This document shows positions 20,440 through 30,871 of a DNA stretch of 57,134 nucleotides, piece after piece. The number at the start of each line of letters is the position of its first letter. Within the stretch, counting starts at the first letter, position 1. A program made the position numbers and the translations under genes. The notes under the pieces are model-generated. The model ran no database searches and was not told the DNA's origin. It saw only the letters and a program-made list of their open reading frames with translations. Where the stretch lies: assembly GCF_001542915.1 (NCBI RefSeq), contig NZ_LNNH01000048.1:2078-59211 (forward strand). Reading direction: 5' to 3'. The DNA comes from Peribacillus simplex. GTDB lineage: Bacteria > Bacillota > Bacilli > Bacillales > DSM-1321.

Positions 20440-21912
20440 TTAAAGTCCTTTAGCCTTTGCCTCATCCCAGTATGAATCCAGCTCTTCCAAAGAATGATGC
20501 TCAAACTTTTTGCCTGTCTTTAGGATGCATTGTTCTATATATGTAAAACGCTGATGAAATTTCCGGTTCGCTTGGTAGACGGCTTCCTCCGCTTGTATGT
20601 CATAATAACGTGAAATGTTGACAAGCGCAAAAAAGAGGTCGCCCAGCTCCGATTGAATTCTTTCCACATCACAATCCGGAGATACCATTTCTTCTTCTAA
20701 TTCATGCACTTCCTCTATAACCTTTTTCCATGCTTCGGAAACCTCGTCCCAATCAAAGCCAACCTTTGCAGCTCTTTTCTGATATTCTTCGGCGCGAAGT
20801 AAGTTGGGCAAGGATTTCTCGATTCCATCCAATATGGAAGGCTGGAGCGTTATTTCGCTGCCCTTCTCCTCCGCTTTGATTTTCTGCCAGTTCACCATTA
20901 CGTCTTCCTCGTCATTCACTTCAACATCGCCGAATACGTGGGGATGGCGTCGAATCATTTTGGCCGTAATGCCCTCGATCACATCATCTATCGTGAACAT
21001 GCCCTCATCTTCACCGATTTGCGAATGGAGCATCACTTGAAGCAAGACATCCCCAAGCTCGCCGACCATGCCCTCATCATCTTCTTCATCAATGGAATCA
21101 ATAAGCTCGTATGCCTCTTCTATCAGGTATTTCTTCAAGCTTTCATGCGTTTGTTTCTTATCCCAAGGACAACCGTCAGGTCCCCTAAGCTGGGCAATGA
21201 TTTGCCGCAGCTTGAAAAACTCGCGGTATTGCAGCGCTTCTTCTCTGACAGGAGGGACATATACACTCGTCAAGTTACTTAATTCCAACTGACGATCAAG
21301 CTCGAACAGAGCGCATTTTGTCACTTTTTCCTTGCTGCTGCCTGCCGCTGTTACGATGAAGACCTCATAGTCATCCGGGAGCTTCTCCATTAAAGTAAGC
21401 TTCACATTCGAAGCGCTGAATGCATCATACACCTGGCCGATTATCATATGCTGGGTGATATGCAGGTCATTGGCCGAAAGATCCGTCCCATCCAATAGCT
21501 GGAACCCCTCGATCGGATCGATGCGAACAGCTTGGAACAAGGGATCAAGGAAGCTTTGTCCACCTTCCAGCTTTATGTCCACTCCAAGCGCAGGCCCTTT
21601 TTCAAGCAAAAGCTGGACCGTTTTTTCCGCAACCATCGGATGACCCGGAACCGCATATAAAACGGACTGGTTCAAAGCCGCTTGTAATAATGTTTCGGCA
21701 ATTTCTTCATATACCGCTTCAAATTGGTCGTGCTTTTCATATATCCAATCAAAAGCCGTGAAACGGATGCCCTCCGCTTTCAATTCCTCGATTACAGGAT
21801 GATCGATCGTCCTTAAGAAGCATTGTTGGACTTGTGTCAATTTTTTATAAATCCCTAGCGGAAGCTGGTCCAAGTCCCCTGCACCAAGGCCGATTATCGT
21901 TATCTCATTCAT
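20440..21912 (-). CDS. yabN: Tetrapyrrole-methylase/MazG fusion protein YabN
   Basis: A 490-residue fusion of an N-terminal SAM-dependent tetrapyrrole methylase-type domain (ITIIGLGAGDLDQ, then VLYAVPGHP) with a C-terminal MazG nucleoside triphosphate pyrophosphohydrolase. MazG begins near residue 240 with LRGPDGCPWDKKQTHESL and has the EEAYELIDSI and GELGDVLLQV metal-site helices, repeated in a second MazG half (EEVHELEEE, ELGDLFFALVN). It probably clears non-canonical NTPs. The fusion is normal for Bacillus. It follows yabM by six bases. Confidence 0.92.
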   Translation of the reverse strand: MNEITIIGLGAGDLDQLPLGIYKKLTQVQQCFLRTIDHPVIEELKAEGIRFTAFDWIYEKHDQFEAVYEEIAETLLQAALNQSVLYAVPGHPMVAEKTVQLLLEKGPALGVDIKLEGGQSFLDPLFQAVRIDPIEGFQLLDGTDLSANDLHITQHMIIGQVYDAFSASNVKLTLMEKLPDDYEVFIVTAAGSSKEKVTKCALFELDRQLELSNLTSVYVPPVREEALQYREFFKLRQIIAQLRGPDGCPWDKKQTHESLKKYLIEEAYELIDSIDEEDDEGMVGELGDVLLQVMLHSQIGEDEGMFTIDDVIEGITAKMIRRHPHVFGDVEVNDEEDVMVNWQKIKAEEKGSEITLQPSILDGIEKSLPNLLRAEEYQKRAAKVGFDWDEVSEAWKKVIEEVHELEEEMVSPDCDVERIQSELGDLFFALVNISRYYDIQAEEAVYQANRKFHQRFTYIEQCILKTGKKFEHHSLEELDSYWDEAKAKGL

Positions 21913-21918
21913 GGATAT

Positions 21919-23526
21919 TTACCCCCTACTCGTTTTTATGAATCGTTTTAGCTTCGATACTAAAGGTATAAGCGAAAGTTCTTCTTCCTCAAACAAACCT
22001 GCACGTATGGCGGTCCCAACAAAGACGGCTGCCCCGATCGCCACTCCGATCAGCGACTGGATCGTGGCAAGCAACCGGCCCTCTCCTGAGGACATCAAGT
22101 GAAACGAGGCATTATATAACAGAACCACCGCACTCATGAAGACCGCACTCTTTACGATGATGAATATGTATCTCTTCTCCATTAATGGCTTTTTGATATG
22201 CACCCTCAATACCGCATAAAATAATGCAGACATGATCATAAAGGCCAGTACCGTGGCCGAGGCCGCCCCGGCAATTTGGTAATGGGGCACTAAAACAAGG
22301 TTCAACGCCCACTTGCAGCACACCCCTATAATCGTAATGACGACCGGCACGACCGTATAACCGAGGCTTTGGATCACAGCTGCAGCGGTCATGATGAGGG
22401 AGGAGAATAATATCGATATTGAAAAAATGGCTAATGTAACCGTCCCTTTGTCATCCGTGAACAGCATATGATTGACCGGACTCATCATGACTGCCAGGCC
22501 GACCGCTGCCGCTAGTCCAAGCGAAGCACTTACCCGCAGCGCCAATTTGATTTTATTGAATAATTCTTGTTCATCACGCTTTTGGACAAATCCGGATATG
22601 ACAGGTACAAGCGCCAATGCAAAAGAATTGGCCGCAACCGTCCCTAGCTGAAGCAAGGGCTGCCCACGGTCATAAACCCCTTTCCAGCCTTTGGCTTCAT
22701 TTTCCCCCATTCCCGTTTCCCTTAATAAGGAATAGAGGTGCAGCGAGTCGACAAACTGAAACAAGATAAGGATCAGCCCCGTTATACAGAACGCCAGCCC
22801 TTGAAAGACCAAGGCTTTGGATATCTTGATGAAATTTGCCGGTTTAAGATCCATTCGTAAAAAAATCTGCCATTCTTCTTTCAGGATCACAAAAACCAGG
22901 AGCAAGGCAAGCCCCGTTATGCCGCCGGCGATAGACCCGAAGACAGCCCCCTTGCCGACCACATAATGTGAGTAGCCCTGGTGCACGAATAATGTGGAAA
23001 GCACCAATATCGTCAACACCCGGATAAATTGTTCAGCCACTTGCGAACTTGCCGTGGGAAACATGTCGTTCATCCCTTGGAAATAGCCCCTCAAAACGGA
23101 CGATACCGGCATTAGTAAAAAGGAAAAGGCTATTATTTTCAGCAGGCTGCTTAATTTCGGGTCTTCCATCAAGCCGGCAACCCAATCGGCGCCGAGGAAC
23201 AAGGCAGCAAACATCACGATTCCTATCGAGCTAAGGACAAGGAAGGAAGACACCAGTATGTCCTTGACTGCAAAATTATTTCTCGAAGACTCCCGTTCTG
23301 CAATCAGTTTGGATATGACGACAGGGAATCCAAGTGTCGATAACGTTAAAGCAACGCCGTAGAAGGGATATACCTGTTGATAGATATAAAACCCGATGTC
23401 ACCGGCAATATTTTGATACGGTATGCGGTAGGCCGCGCTCAAAACTTTTACGATGATTGCCGCTGCGCTAAGAATCAACGCACCCCGAAAAAGCTCATTT
23501 GAAGTTTTATAAGGCTTTTCAGCCAT
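21919..23526 (-). CDS. yabM: Polysaccharide-type flippase YabM (MOP/MATE superfamily)
   Basis: A 535-residue integral membrane protein with about 12-14 hydrophobic segments spread over its whole length, related to SpoVB and MurJ/Wzx lipid-linked sugar exporters. ALILSAAAIIVKVLSAAYRIPYQNIAG at the N-terminus is typical of the SpoVB branch (shown in part). The ATG at 23526 follows AAGGGGAAAG; a GTG six codons upstream is less likely. Its substrate is unknown; export of a peptidoglycan or polysaccharide precursor is an inference from the family. Confidence 0.88.
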   Translation of the reverse strand: MAEKPYKTSNELFRGALILSAAAIIVKVLSAAYRIPYQNIAGDIGFYIYQQVYPFYGVALTLSTLGFPVVISKLIAERESSRNNFAVKDILVSSFLVLSSIGIVMFAALFLGADWVAGLMEDPKLSSLLKIIAFSFLLMPVSSVLRGYFQGMNDMFPTASSQVAEQFIRVLTILVLSTLFVHQGYSHYVVGKGAVFGSIAGGITGLALLLVFVILKEEWQIFLRMDLKPANFIKISKALVFQGLAFCITGLILILFQFVDSLHLYSLLRETGMGENEAKGWKGVYDRGQPLLQLGTVAANSFALALVPVISGFVQKRDEQELFNKIKLALRVSASLGLAAAVGLAVMMSPVNHMLFTDDKGTVTLAIFSISILFSSLIMTAAAVIQSLGYTVVPVVITIIGVCCKWALNLVLVPHYQIAGAASATVLAFMIMSALFYAVLRVHIKKPLMEKRYIFIIVKSAVFMSAVVLLYNASFHLMSSGEGRLLATIQSLIGVAIGAAVFVGTAIRAGLFEEEELSLIPLVSKLKRFIKTSRG

Positions 23527-23662
23527 TCTCTTTCCCCTTTTCACTCATATGTGGTAGTTATTATAGCATAATTTTAGAGGTTATTTTTCATTCGGACCGA
23601 TCCTGTAAACGTTTTTCCATTCCCCGTGGCCCTTCTCCTAGATTACATTCCGCCTTCATGAA

Positions 23663-23692
23663 AAGCAAAAAGGACAGCGATAGCTGCCCTTT
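23663..23692 (-). terminator. Terminator downstream of spoVT
   Basis: A stem pairs AAAGGACAGC (23669-23678) with GCTGCCCTTT (23683-23692) around GATA, followed on the minus strand by TTTTGCTTTTC. It separates spoVT from yabM. Confidence 0.87.
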
Positions 23693-23726
23693 ATTGCATC
23701 TTAAAAATATGATGGCATGTCCAAGC

Positions 23727-24263
23727 TTACTGTTCCATTTGTCTGGCTAGGAAACTTGCTGCTGTTTCGACAGATTTCTGTTCCACTTCACCGATTGTGC
23801 CTTCTTTTGAAAAAATCAGGACTGCACCGATCGGGTCGCCGCTCGCAATGATTGGAGCTGCTGTATACGATTGGACCTCTTCATCATTTGAATCGACGAA
23901 GGAAATTTGCCCGTTCGGCGATTCCAAGACTGGATTTCTTTCTTCCATGATCTTTTCGACTAGTTCACTAACACTTTTATTTAAGTATTCTTTTTTGGAG
24001 CCGCCTGCGACTGCAATGTAAGTATCCCGATCACATATCATAACTGGGTTTCCAAGGCTATCATAAAGGGCTTCTGCATACTCCCTTGCAAAATCGCCTA
24101 GTTCACTAATGGGAGAGTATTTCTTTAAGATTACTTCACCATCTCTGTCGACAAAGATTTCCAATGGATCCCCTTCACGAATACGAAGGGTCCTTCGAAT
24201 TTCCTTCGGGATGACGACTCTTCCTAAATCATCAATTCGGCGAACGATACCAGTTGCTTTCAT
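23727..24263 (-). CDS. spoVT: Forespore transcription regulator SpoVT
   Basis: SpoVT tunes sigma-G genes in the forespore. The 178-residue protein has an N-terminal AbrB-like swapped-hairpin DNA-binding domain (MKATGIVRRIDDLGRVVIP, residues 1-50) and a C-terminal GAF domain (about 60-175). The ATG at 24263 gives the exact usual length. The AbrB half is clearly related to the abrB gene in this window. A sigma-G type promoter lies upstream, listed separately. Confidence 0.96.
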   Translation of the reverse strand: MKATGIVRRIDDLGRVVIPKEIRRTLRIREGDPLEIFVDRDGEVILKKYSPISELGDFAREYAEALYDSLGNPVMICDRDTYIAVAGGSKKEYLNKSVSELVEKIMEERNPVLESPNGQISFVDSNDEEVQSYTAAPIIASGDPIGAVLIFSKEGTIGEVEQKSVETAASFLARQMEQ

Positions 24264-24340
24264 CAAATGTTGCCTCACTTTCATCTAATTGATTTGATAA
24301 ATCCTCTTTTTGTAACATAATCATCACCAGCTATTGTACA

Positions 24341-24370
24341 TAGTATTTTTCTAATGGTAAGTTCTATGCA
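24341..24370 (-). promoter_or_regulatory. Sigma-G type promoter of spoVT
   Basis: Minus-strand TGCATA (24365-24370) and AATACTA (24341-24347) are 17 bases apart, close to the sigma-G pattern of TGAATA, 17-18 bases, CATACTA. Known forespore expression of spoVT agrees. Confidence 0.72.
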
Positions 24371-24454
24371 CTTTGAAAAAATTTTTCTTTTTCATGCATT
24401 TTATTACCATGGTATCTTAAAAACGTTTTCTGATAAGAGGACCATCAATCACGA

Positions 24455-27400
24455 TTAGTTTTTGGTTGCTTGTGTCTCTTTTTTAACAAACTGTAAACCC
24501 TTGGTCATCTCAAATAGGATATTGAGCCATTTGCTTTGCTCGACGCCTTTTATATGCAAGACTAGCTTCATTCGGTTGCCATCCATGCCGAAGCCGACCA
24601 TCCGGCCATATTTCGAGCCGAGTTCAAACACTTTTTGACCATCCACGTCGCTGCTTACCTTTTCCCTAAGAAGAATGCTGATTTCCTGCTTCAATTGTTT
24701 AATGCTCTCGATACCGGCATTTTCAGCATATACCTTCATTTCGGCAATCTGGAACAGATAGGCGACTTCCTGAGGATACTCTCCAAACCGATCGAGCATT
24801 TCATCTTGCAGCTCTTCGACTTCTTCAAGAGAGGCGATCCCTCTGAACCTTTTATACATTTCAATTTTCTGATGCCCATCCATTATATAAGCATCAGGGA
24901 TATACGCATCTAATTCAATGTCGATCTCAAGGGTATTCTTCACTTCGGCAGGCTGGTCATTGCGTTTCGCATCTACCGCCTCTTTAAGCATTTGGGAGTA
25001 CAAGTCGAAGCCGACGGAATCGATGAACCCATGCTGTTGGGCCCCAAGAATGTTTCCTGCTCCCCTGATCGATAAATCACGCATCGCAATTTTGAACCCT
25101 GACCCCAATTCGGTGAATTCCTTAATGGATTGAAGCCTTTTTTCTGCCACTTCGGTCAAGACCTTATCTTTCCTATAAGTGAAGAATGCATAAGCCACCC
25201 GGTTGGAACGCCCTACACGACCGCGGAGTTGATAGAGCTGGGAAAGTCCCATGCGATCCGCTTCATTCACGATTAAAGTATTGACATTCGGGATATCTAC
25301 ACCCGTTTCGATAATGGTCGTGCTTACCAGCACATCATACTCGCCTTCTAAAAAGCCGAACATGACAGCTTCCAGTTCTTGTTCGGTCATTTGCCCGTGA
25401 GCGAAGGTGACTCGGGCGTCAGGTACCAACATGGAAATTTCTTCTGCTTTTCTTGCTATATCTTCTACCCGGTTGTATAGGAAATAAACCTGTCCGCCTC
25501 TGGCCAACTCCCTTTCTATCGCTTCCGTCACCAACGAGCCATTATACTCCATAACATACGTTTGGATCGGGAAACGATTCTCAGGCGGTGTTTCGATGAC
25601 GGATAAATCCCTCACACCGAGCATAGACATGTGAAGGGTCCTCGGAATAGGGGTTGCGGTCAGTGTCAGTACGTCGACATTGGTTTTTAGCCGCTTGATC
25701 TTTTCCTTATGCGTGACCCCGAAGCGCTGCTCTTCATCAATGATGAGCAAGCCCAAGTCACGATAGACGATATCCTTGGATAAAATCCTGTGCGTCCCTA
25801 CGACTATATCCACCGTTCCAGCCTTCAAACCCTTAATCGTTTCCGTTTGCTGTTTTTTCGTCCGGAAACGGCTCATATGACCAATTGAAATGGGATAATC
25901 TTGAAAACGCTCCCTCAGAGTTTCATAATGCTGCTGGGCGAGGATGGTTGTCGGGACAAGAAAGGCAACTTGCTTCCCATCCATAATCGCTTTGAAGGCA
26001 GCACGAATTGCCACCTCCGTCTTCCCATAACCGACATCCCCGCATAGTAAACGATCCATCGGCCTTTCTCGTTCCATATCTTTTTTGATTTCGACAATCG
26101 AACGCAGTTGATCTTCCGTTTCGTTATAGGCGAATGAGGTTTCGAATTCCCTCTGCATATCGCCATCAGGAGAAAATGCGTAGCCTTTTGCCGCCTCCCG
26201 TTCCGCGTATAGCTTGATCAAATCATCGGCAATATTCTCCACGGATGATTGAACCTTGCTTTTGACGCGCTTCCATTCCGTTCCGCCAAGCTTATAGAGC
26301 TTCGGTTCCTTCCCTTCGGAACCGACATATTTTTGGACAAGGTCGATTTGGTCAACAGGAACATACAATTTGTCATCAGCTTGATAACGAATATGTAAGT
26401 AATCTTTATGAACGCCGTTTATGGTGAGCGTTTCAATTCCTAAATACTTACCGATACCATGGTTGACATGGACGACATAGTCACCGATTTTCAGTTCGGA
26501 ATAACTTTTGATTCGCTCTGCATTCGATAGTTTCTGTCTTCGTATCGATTTCTTGGACTTCTTATTAAATAACTCCGTTTCCGTGATGATGCTGAATTTC
26601 TGCATAGGCAATTCAAATCCGCTATTAAGACTGCCTCTTAAAATCTGCACTTTACCAGGAAGGATGCTGTTCGCATCAAAAAGCTCGGCGGCCTCTATAT
26701 CATAATCGGCTAACACCGCATGCAGCTTTTTAACCCGCTCGTCATCCTGCCCCAGTATGACGATTGTATATTTCCCCTTTTTCCACCGCTCCAGTTCAGA
26801 TTTGAACACATTCATCTGTCCGTGGAAATTCTGCATTTGCTTACTGGCAAAATTCAGGATATTCTGAGGATTCGTATGCGGTACATGCCGTAAAAACAAG
26901 GAAAGGTATACAAACGGCCTGCTGGATTTCATGATCAATTCCTGCATAGGATGCGCCAATTTCACGTCATGGATGATCTGCCCCTGGCTTAAAAGGTCCG
27001 TGTACCAGCCCGCCTCTTCTTTTTCCAGGGAATCATTGATTTCCTGGATTCTACTTATTTCATCCAAGAAAACTAACCCATTTACAGGTAAATAATCTAT
27101 TAAACTAGCTGGATCTTCATAAGCCAAGCTTAAGTATTTAAATATCTGGTCGGGTTTATTTCCCATTTTTAGCTGTTCAAGCTCATAGCCAATCGTTTGA
27201 ACCAGCTGTTCCTTCGCTTTCTCGTCTTTAAGCTTCTTCAAGCTTTTACTTAAACCGCTTTCAAGCTTTGTGATGATTCTATCAATATGCTCCGGCTCGA
27301 GCAACGCTTCGCTTACCGGTCCGATCATCACCTTGTTGAGTTTTTCGATGGAGCGCTGATCTTCACTTGAAAATGTCCTGATCGAATCTATTTCCGTATC

Positions 27401-27991
27401 GAACAATTCAATACGGATCGGATTAGGCTCCGTGATTGGATAAATATCGATTATACCGCCGCGAATGCTGAATTCACCGGGGGACGCCACCATTTCAGAC
27501 CGGTTATACCCCATGGATATAAAGTTATTCAACGTTGGTTCGAGATCGATGTCTTCACCAAGCTTAAACGTAAGCTGATGCCGCTTCCAAATATCCTTTG
27601 AAGGAAGCACTCGGCGAACCCCTGGAATGGGCGCGATGACGATCCCTTTCCTTCCTTCAGCCCAAAAATTCAATGCCTCCACACGCTGGGCCCTTAATTC
27701 CGGGCTGGCTACACTCAAATCAGCAGCAATCAATTCATTGGCAGGATATATATATAATTCTTCCTCGGGAATGAAACTTGATAAGTCCTCATGGAATTTT
27801 TGAGCTTGCAATAAATTATGGGTGACCAATAAAATCGGCCTATTCGTCTTTTCATATACTGAAGCCAGCAATAGCGATCTCGATGATCCTGTCAAACCAG
27901 AAACGATTTGTTCTTTAAGCCCTTCATCGATACCCGCTATTAACGAATGAACATCATCTTGTTTGGAGAACAAGTTTTGTAATCCATTCAT
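24455..27991 (-). CDS. mfd: Transcription-repair coupling factor Mfd
   Basis: Mfd removes RNA polymerase stalled at DNA lesions and recruits UvrA. The 1178-residue protein has the UvrB-like N-terminal modules (1-380), the RNA-polymerase-interacting CarD/Tudor domain (about 490-570; [16 protein letters not shown]), the RecG-like translocase with Walker [10 protein letters not shown] and the DEEQ box in [10 protein letters not shown], the QLRGRVGRS motif and a C-terminal TRCF domain. The ATG at 27991 gives the family length; an upstream start would add 22 residues not seen in relatives. It lies between fin and spoVT. Confidence 0.97.
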   Translation of the reverse strand: MNGLQNLFSKQDDVHSLIAGIDEGLKEQIVSGLTGSSRSLLLASVYEKTNRPILLVTHNLLQAQKFHEDLSSFIPEEELYIYPANELIAADLSVASPELRAQRVEALNFWAEGRKGIVIAPIPGVRRVLPSKDIWKRHQLTFKLGEDIDLEPTLNNFISMGYNRSEMVASPGEFSIRGGIIDIYPITEPNPIRIELFDTEIDSIRTFSSEDQRSIEKLNKVMIGPVSEALLEPEHIDRIITKLESGLSKSLKKLKDEKAKEQLVQTIGYELEQLKMGNKPDQIFKYLSLAYEDPASLIDYLPVNGLVFLDEISRIQEINDSLEKEEAGWYTDLLSQGQIIHDVKLAHPMQELIMKSSRPFVYLSLFLRHVPHTNPQNILNFASKQMQNFHGQMNVFKSELERWKKGKYTIVILGQDDERVKKLHAVLADYDIEAAELFDANSILPGKVQILRGSLNSGFELPMQKFSIITETELFNKKSKKSIRRQKLSNAERIKSYSELKIGDYVVHVNHGIGKYLGIETLTINGVHKDYLHIRYQADDKLYVPVDQIDLVQKYVGSEGKEPKLYKLGGTEWKRVKSKVQSSVENIADDLIKLYAEREAAKGYAFSPDGDMQREFETSFAYNETEDQLRSIVEIKKDMERERPMDRLLCGDVGYGKTEVAIRAAFKAIMDGKQVAFLVPTTILAQQHYETLRERFQDYPISIGHMSRFRTKKQQTETIKGLKAGTVDIVVGTHRILSKDIVYRDLGLLIIDEEQRFGVTHKEKIKRLKTNVDVLTLTATPIPRTLHMSMLGVRDLSVIETPPENRFPIQTYVMEYNGSLVTEAIERELARGGQVYFLYNRVEDIARKAEEISMLVPDARVTFAHGQMTEQELEAVMFGFLEGEYDVLVSTTIIETGVDIPNVNTLIVNEADRMGLSQLYQLRGRVGRSNRVAYAFFTYRKDKVLTEVAEKRLQSIKEFTELGSGFKIAMRDLSIRGAGNILGAQQHGFIDSVGFDLYSQMLKEAVDAKRNDQPAEVKNTLEIDIELDAYIPDAYIMDGHQKIEMYKRFRGIASLEEVEELQDEMLDRFGEYPQEVAYLFQIAEMKVYAENAGIESIKQLKQEISILLREKVSSDVDGQKVFELGSKYGRMVGFGMDGNRMKLVLHIKGVEQSKWLNILFEMTKGLQFVKKETQATKN

Positions 27992-28100
27992 TTTCTTTCC
28001 CCCCTCTCTATAACTTGCGAAAACCAAATGAAATCTTTTATTAAAACTTGGCCCCATCGACCAAGCGGGTTTTTGTTGTATATTTTACGAGTTGCAGCAA

Positions 28101-28140
28101 TTTGGACAAACGGAAAAATGCTTTGGATTTTGTCCAAAGC
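28101..28140 (-). terminator. Terminator between fin and mfd with an alternative pairing
   Basis: On the minus strand GCTTTGGA pairs with TCCAAAGC (28133-28140 with 28120-28127) around a 5-base loop and is followed by ATTTTT, an intrinsic terminator for fin. The same TTTGGACAAA half (28129-28138) can instead pair perfectly over 10 bp with TTTGTCCAAA encoded by 28101-28110, which would undo the terminator. Confidence 0.72.
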
Positions 28141-28149
28141 CCTCTTCCG

Positions 28150-28380
28150 CTAATGAATAATATAATCGTTTTCATATAATTCAGGGTATCTTTGCAGCGA
28201 CTCATGACAATCTTCACATATTGCCTTTACATGCATATCTCCCTCGGAATCATAAACGATCATCTCTTGTCGCTCTTCATCAGTAAGTTGATTAAAACCT
28301 AACTGCTCCGTGCTCAGTGAGTATGCCTCGATTGAGCCCAGCTTAGTTCCGCAATGTCGGCATCGATAATGGAGAGCCAT
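28150..28380 (-). CDS. fin: Anti-sigma-F factor Fin
   Basis: Fin (YabK) inhibits sigma-F RNA polymerase late in forespore development and helps the switch to sigma-G. The 76-residue protein carries two zinc-ribbon cysteine pairs, YRCRHCGTKLG at the N-terminus and ICEDCHESL near residue 57, the whole usual length. Between pth and mfd, as in B. subtilis. A forespore-type promoter lies in front. Confidence 0.94.
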   Translation of the reverse strand: MALHYRCRHCGTKLGSIEAYSLSTEQLGFNQLTDEERQEMIVYDSEGDMHVKAICEDCHESLQRYPELYENDYIIH

Positions 28381-28408
28381 TTCGTAACCCCCTATTTTGT
28401 AATAGTGT

Positions 28409-28440
28409 TAGTATGTACAAAAACAGAGGGATTTTATTCA
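28409..28440 (-). promoter_or_regulatory. Forespore-type (sigma-F/sigma-G) promoter of fin
   Basis: Minus-strand TGAATA (28435-28440) and a perfect CATACTA (28409-28415) lie 19 bases apart, slightly wider than the usual 15-18. Both elements match the forespore sigma consensus and lie about 30-60 bases before the fin start. Confidence 0.65.
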
Positions 28441-28484
28441 GCGAAACAGGAAGATATTATTCTTTACTTATATCTACTCATAGC

Positions 28485-29045
28485 TTATTGATTATATTCA
28501 TTCATGACCTGTATAAATGGTTTTTCCAACCAGGCTTCACAGGAAGCTGCACTTTTTTCGATTGTCGCCCCTACATGATCCCATTCTTCAGGCGTAAACC
28601 GCCCTAAAACGTAATCTGATACCGGGATGCGGCCAATCGGGCGCCCTATCCCGATTCTGATCCGATTGAATTCCTGTGTGCCCATATGAGCGATTGAGGA
28701 TTTAATTCCATTATGACCGCCTGCACTTCCTTTTTGGCGAAGACGAAGCTTCCCCGGAGGCAAATCGAGGTCATCATAGATAATGACCACATCCTCGACA
28801 TCCACCTTAAAGAAATGCATGACTGCCGATATGGACTCTCCTGATAAATTCATGTATGTCAAAGGCTTAAGCAATAATACTTTTTCTCCTTTAACCATGC
28901 CTACACCATAGATCCCCTTATGTTTTGCCTGATCGAGCGGAATCGACCACTTACTGGATAACTCATCTATTACTTCAAAACCGACGTTATGCCGGGTTTT
29001 TTCATATTGTTTACCTGGGTTTCCTAACCCTACAATAATTTTCAT
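28485..29045 (-). CDS. pth: Peptidyl-tRNA hydrolase
   Basis: Pth (SpoVC) frees tRNA from prematurely released peptidyl-tRNA and is essential. The 186-residue protein begins [21 protein letters not shown], with the catalytic histidine in that motif, followed by [10 protein letters not shown] and the [13 protein letters not shown] and GGHNGIKS motifs. It lies after ctc with a 248-base gap in which I see no gene. Confidence 0.96.
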   Translation of the reverse strand: MKIIVGLGNPGKQYEKTRHNVGFEVIDELSSKWSIPLDQAKHKGIYGVGMVKGEKVLLLKPLTYMNLSGESISAVMHFFKVDVEDVVIIYDDLDLPPGKLRLRQKGSAGGHNGIKSSIAHMGTQEFNRIRIGIGRPIGRIPVSDYVLGRFTPEEWDHVGATIEKSAASCEAWLEKPFIQVMNEYNQ

Positions 29046-29293
29046 GATTCACACTCCGTCGTTACGGTTATTTATGGAGTTACATTGGGACGAAGTTTCC
29101 CAAGGGTCATTGACCTTAGAAAAATAGTACCCTAATTTCAAGCTGGCTTGCAAGCGACGGGAGAACTAATTAGAAAAAATTCTATTTATAGGGATTAATT
29201 GCCATCCACATCTCTGTACCCAAAGCTTGAAAAGACGTAACTCCAGTAAGAGCTACGCCTATTATATCACGATTCAATTGTTTAATCTCGGCA

Positions 29294-29932
29294 TCATGAC
29301 TCTGAAGAGGGCTTGGTTTCCCTTCCTTCTTCATTTTCCGGGATCCCTCCATCTTGCTGTTCACCTGTATTGATTTCCTCTTCCTGACGAGGGGCCAAAA
29401 CGGATGCCACCACTTCTTCACCATCGTTATCGATCGTAACATGCTGCTTCGATTGGATATCGCCTATGTAGATTGTATCGCCTACCTGAAGCTCCGTAAC
29501 ATCGACGTCGATGGCCTCAGGAATGTCATTCGGCTTGGCCGTAACCGTCACTTCATGAAGGGATTGCTGAAGGACCCCGCCATCTTTCACGCCTTTAGAA
29601 GTACCCACGATGTTAATGCGGACTTGGGCCTGCAATTGAGCGGACATATCGACGATTAAAAAATCCGCATGATAGATGAAGTTCTTTATCGGGTCTTTTT
29701 GGTAGTCAGAGAGCATGACCTTGTAACTCTTTCCTTCCAGGTCCAAGGAAATGATACCATTGCGGCCTATTTCCTTAATTGTCTTCTGAAGCTCACCGTT
29801 ATTGACCGAAATGGCCGTACTGCCGTTTTGATTGCCATATACGACGGCCGGAATTTCTCCGCTTTCGCGCAAATTTCTTAAATTCGAATGTTTTAAATTT
29901 GTACGTTCTTTTGCAGCTAATAAGTTACTCAT
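29294..29932 (-). CDS. ctc: Ribosomal protein L25/general stress protein Ctc
   Basis: Ctc is the bacterial TL5-type L25 protein that binds 5S rRNA and is strongly induced by stress through sigma-B in B. subtilis. The 212-residue protein has the L25 N-domain (residues 5-95; RTNLKHSNLRNLRESGEIPAVVYG in part) and the C-terminal TL5 beta domain (100-180; PNDIPEAIDVDV, VGDTIYIGDI). A glutamate-rich, low-complexity tail follows residue 185. A canonical sigma-B promoter lies upstream. In B. subtilis prs directly precedes this gene; here the ssu cluster separates them. Confidence 0.95.
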   Translation of the reverse strand: MSNLLAAKERTNLKHSNLRNLRESGEIPAVVYGNQNGSTAISVNNGELQKTIKEIGRNGIISLDLEGKSYKVMLSDYQKDPIKNFIYHADFLIVDMSAQLQAQVRINIVGTSKGVKDGGVLQQSLHEVTVTAKPNDIPEAIDVDVTELQVGDTIYIGDIQSKQHVTIDNDGEEVVASVLAPRQEEEINTGEQQDGGIPENEEGRETKPSSES

Positions 29933-29982
29933 ACATCCTCCGCCTTCCTATATTATAATTATAAGTTTCTCTATATTTAACA

Positions 29983-30008
29983 TTTCCCTAAATCGGCACG
30001 CATTAAAC
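29983..30008 (-). promoter_or_regulatory. Sigma-B promoter of ctc
   Basis: Minus-strand GTTTAA (30003-30008) and GGGAAA (29983-29988) are separated by 14 bases. This fits the general-stress sigma-B consensus GTTTAA, 12-15 bases, GGGWAW, and is the expected control of ctc. It sits about 50-75 bases before the start codon. Confidence 0.82.
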
Positions 30009-30105
30009 ATGAAAGGTAAAAACCGGAAGACTTCAGTGGAGGTATGGACATACTGGTAATAAAGGATTCGACTTAAAAAATCACCATTAAACTTTTTCTC
30101 GGCAT

Positions 30106-30861
30106 CTATGCGTGTATCGCCTTGCTCTCCATTGCTCCGTCAACCTGCATGACCCTGTTTAAGATTTGGGAAGCTAAGGATACATATTGGATATTATCCT
30201 TTTGCCTTGGTCTCGGAAGATTGATTTCCTTGTTCATGACGACTTTGCCTTCCTCGATCAATAGGACCCGATCAGCCAAGGTAACCGCCTCTTCGACATC
30301 ATGTGTAACGAGCAAGGCAGTAAAGTCCCTTTTCCGCCACAGCTCTTCGATCAAACGCTGCATTTCGACCCTTGTCAAGGCATCCAATGCCCCTAATGGC
30401 TCATCAAGGAGCAGAATGTCAGGTTGATTCACCAATGCCCTCGCTAAGGCTACCCTTTGTTTTTGTCCTCCTGATAAAACGGAGGGCCAATCATGTGCAC
30501 GGTCGGCAAGGCCCACCTGCTCCAGCAACTCCATGGCATTTCGCTTCCAATCGCCATTTAAACCTATCCCAACGTTTTGAAGGATTTTTTTCCAAGGAAA
30601 TAGCCGCCCATCCTGAAACATCGTGCGTGATGATTTATTCAATCCGTTCAGGGACTTTCCATTCACAAAAATCTTGCCGCCAGTCGGTTCATCCAGACCT
30701 GCGACAAGACGAAGCAAGGTACTCTTGCCACATCCGCTCTTACCGACGACAGCTACGAACTCCCCTTTTTTAAAAGAAAGGTCCACCCCCTTTAGCACTT
30801 CATGATCACCAAAACGCTTTGCTACGTCCTGCAACTCCAACGAATTTACATTCTTCATCAT
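30106..30861 (-). CDS. ssuB: Aliphatic sulfonate ABC transporter, ATP-binding protein
   Basis: SsuB energises uptake of organic sulfonates as a sulfur source. The 251-residue ATPase has Walker A GKSGCGKST (around residue 38), Q-loop, the signature LSGGQKQRVALARAL, Walker B ILLLDEPLGALD and the H-loop VTHDVEEAV. It belongs to the SsuB/TauB/NitT branch. It is the last gene of ssuADCB and begins 10 bases after the ssuC stop. Taurine or nitrate-type substrates cannot be excluded from this gene alone, but the ssuD neighbour supports sulfonates. Confidence 0.92.
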   Translation of the reverse strand: MMKNVNSLELQDVAKRFGDHEVLKGVDLSFKKGEFVAVVGKSGCGKSTLLRLVAGLDEPTGGKIFVNGKSLNGLNKSSRTMFQDGRLFPWKKILQNVGIGLNGDWKRNAMELLEQVGLADRAHDWPSVLSGGQKQRVALARALVNQPDILLLDEPLGALDALTRVEMQRLIEELWRKRDFTALLVTHDVEEAVTLADRVLLIEEGKVVMNKEINLPRPRQKDNIQYVSLASQILNRVMQVDGAMESKAIHA

Positions 30862-30871
30862 AAAGGCCTCC

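Noticed and set aside
29182..29442. 86-residue minus-strand frame overlapping the end of ctc
   Set aside because: It is out of frame with ctc, most of it is the ctc tail read in another frame, and it lacks a recognisable start site.
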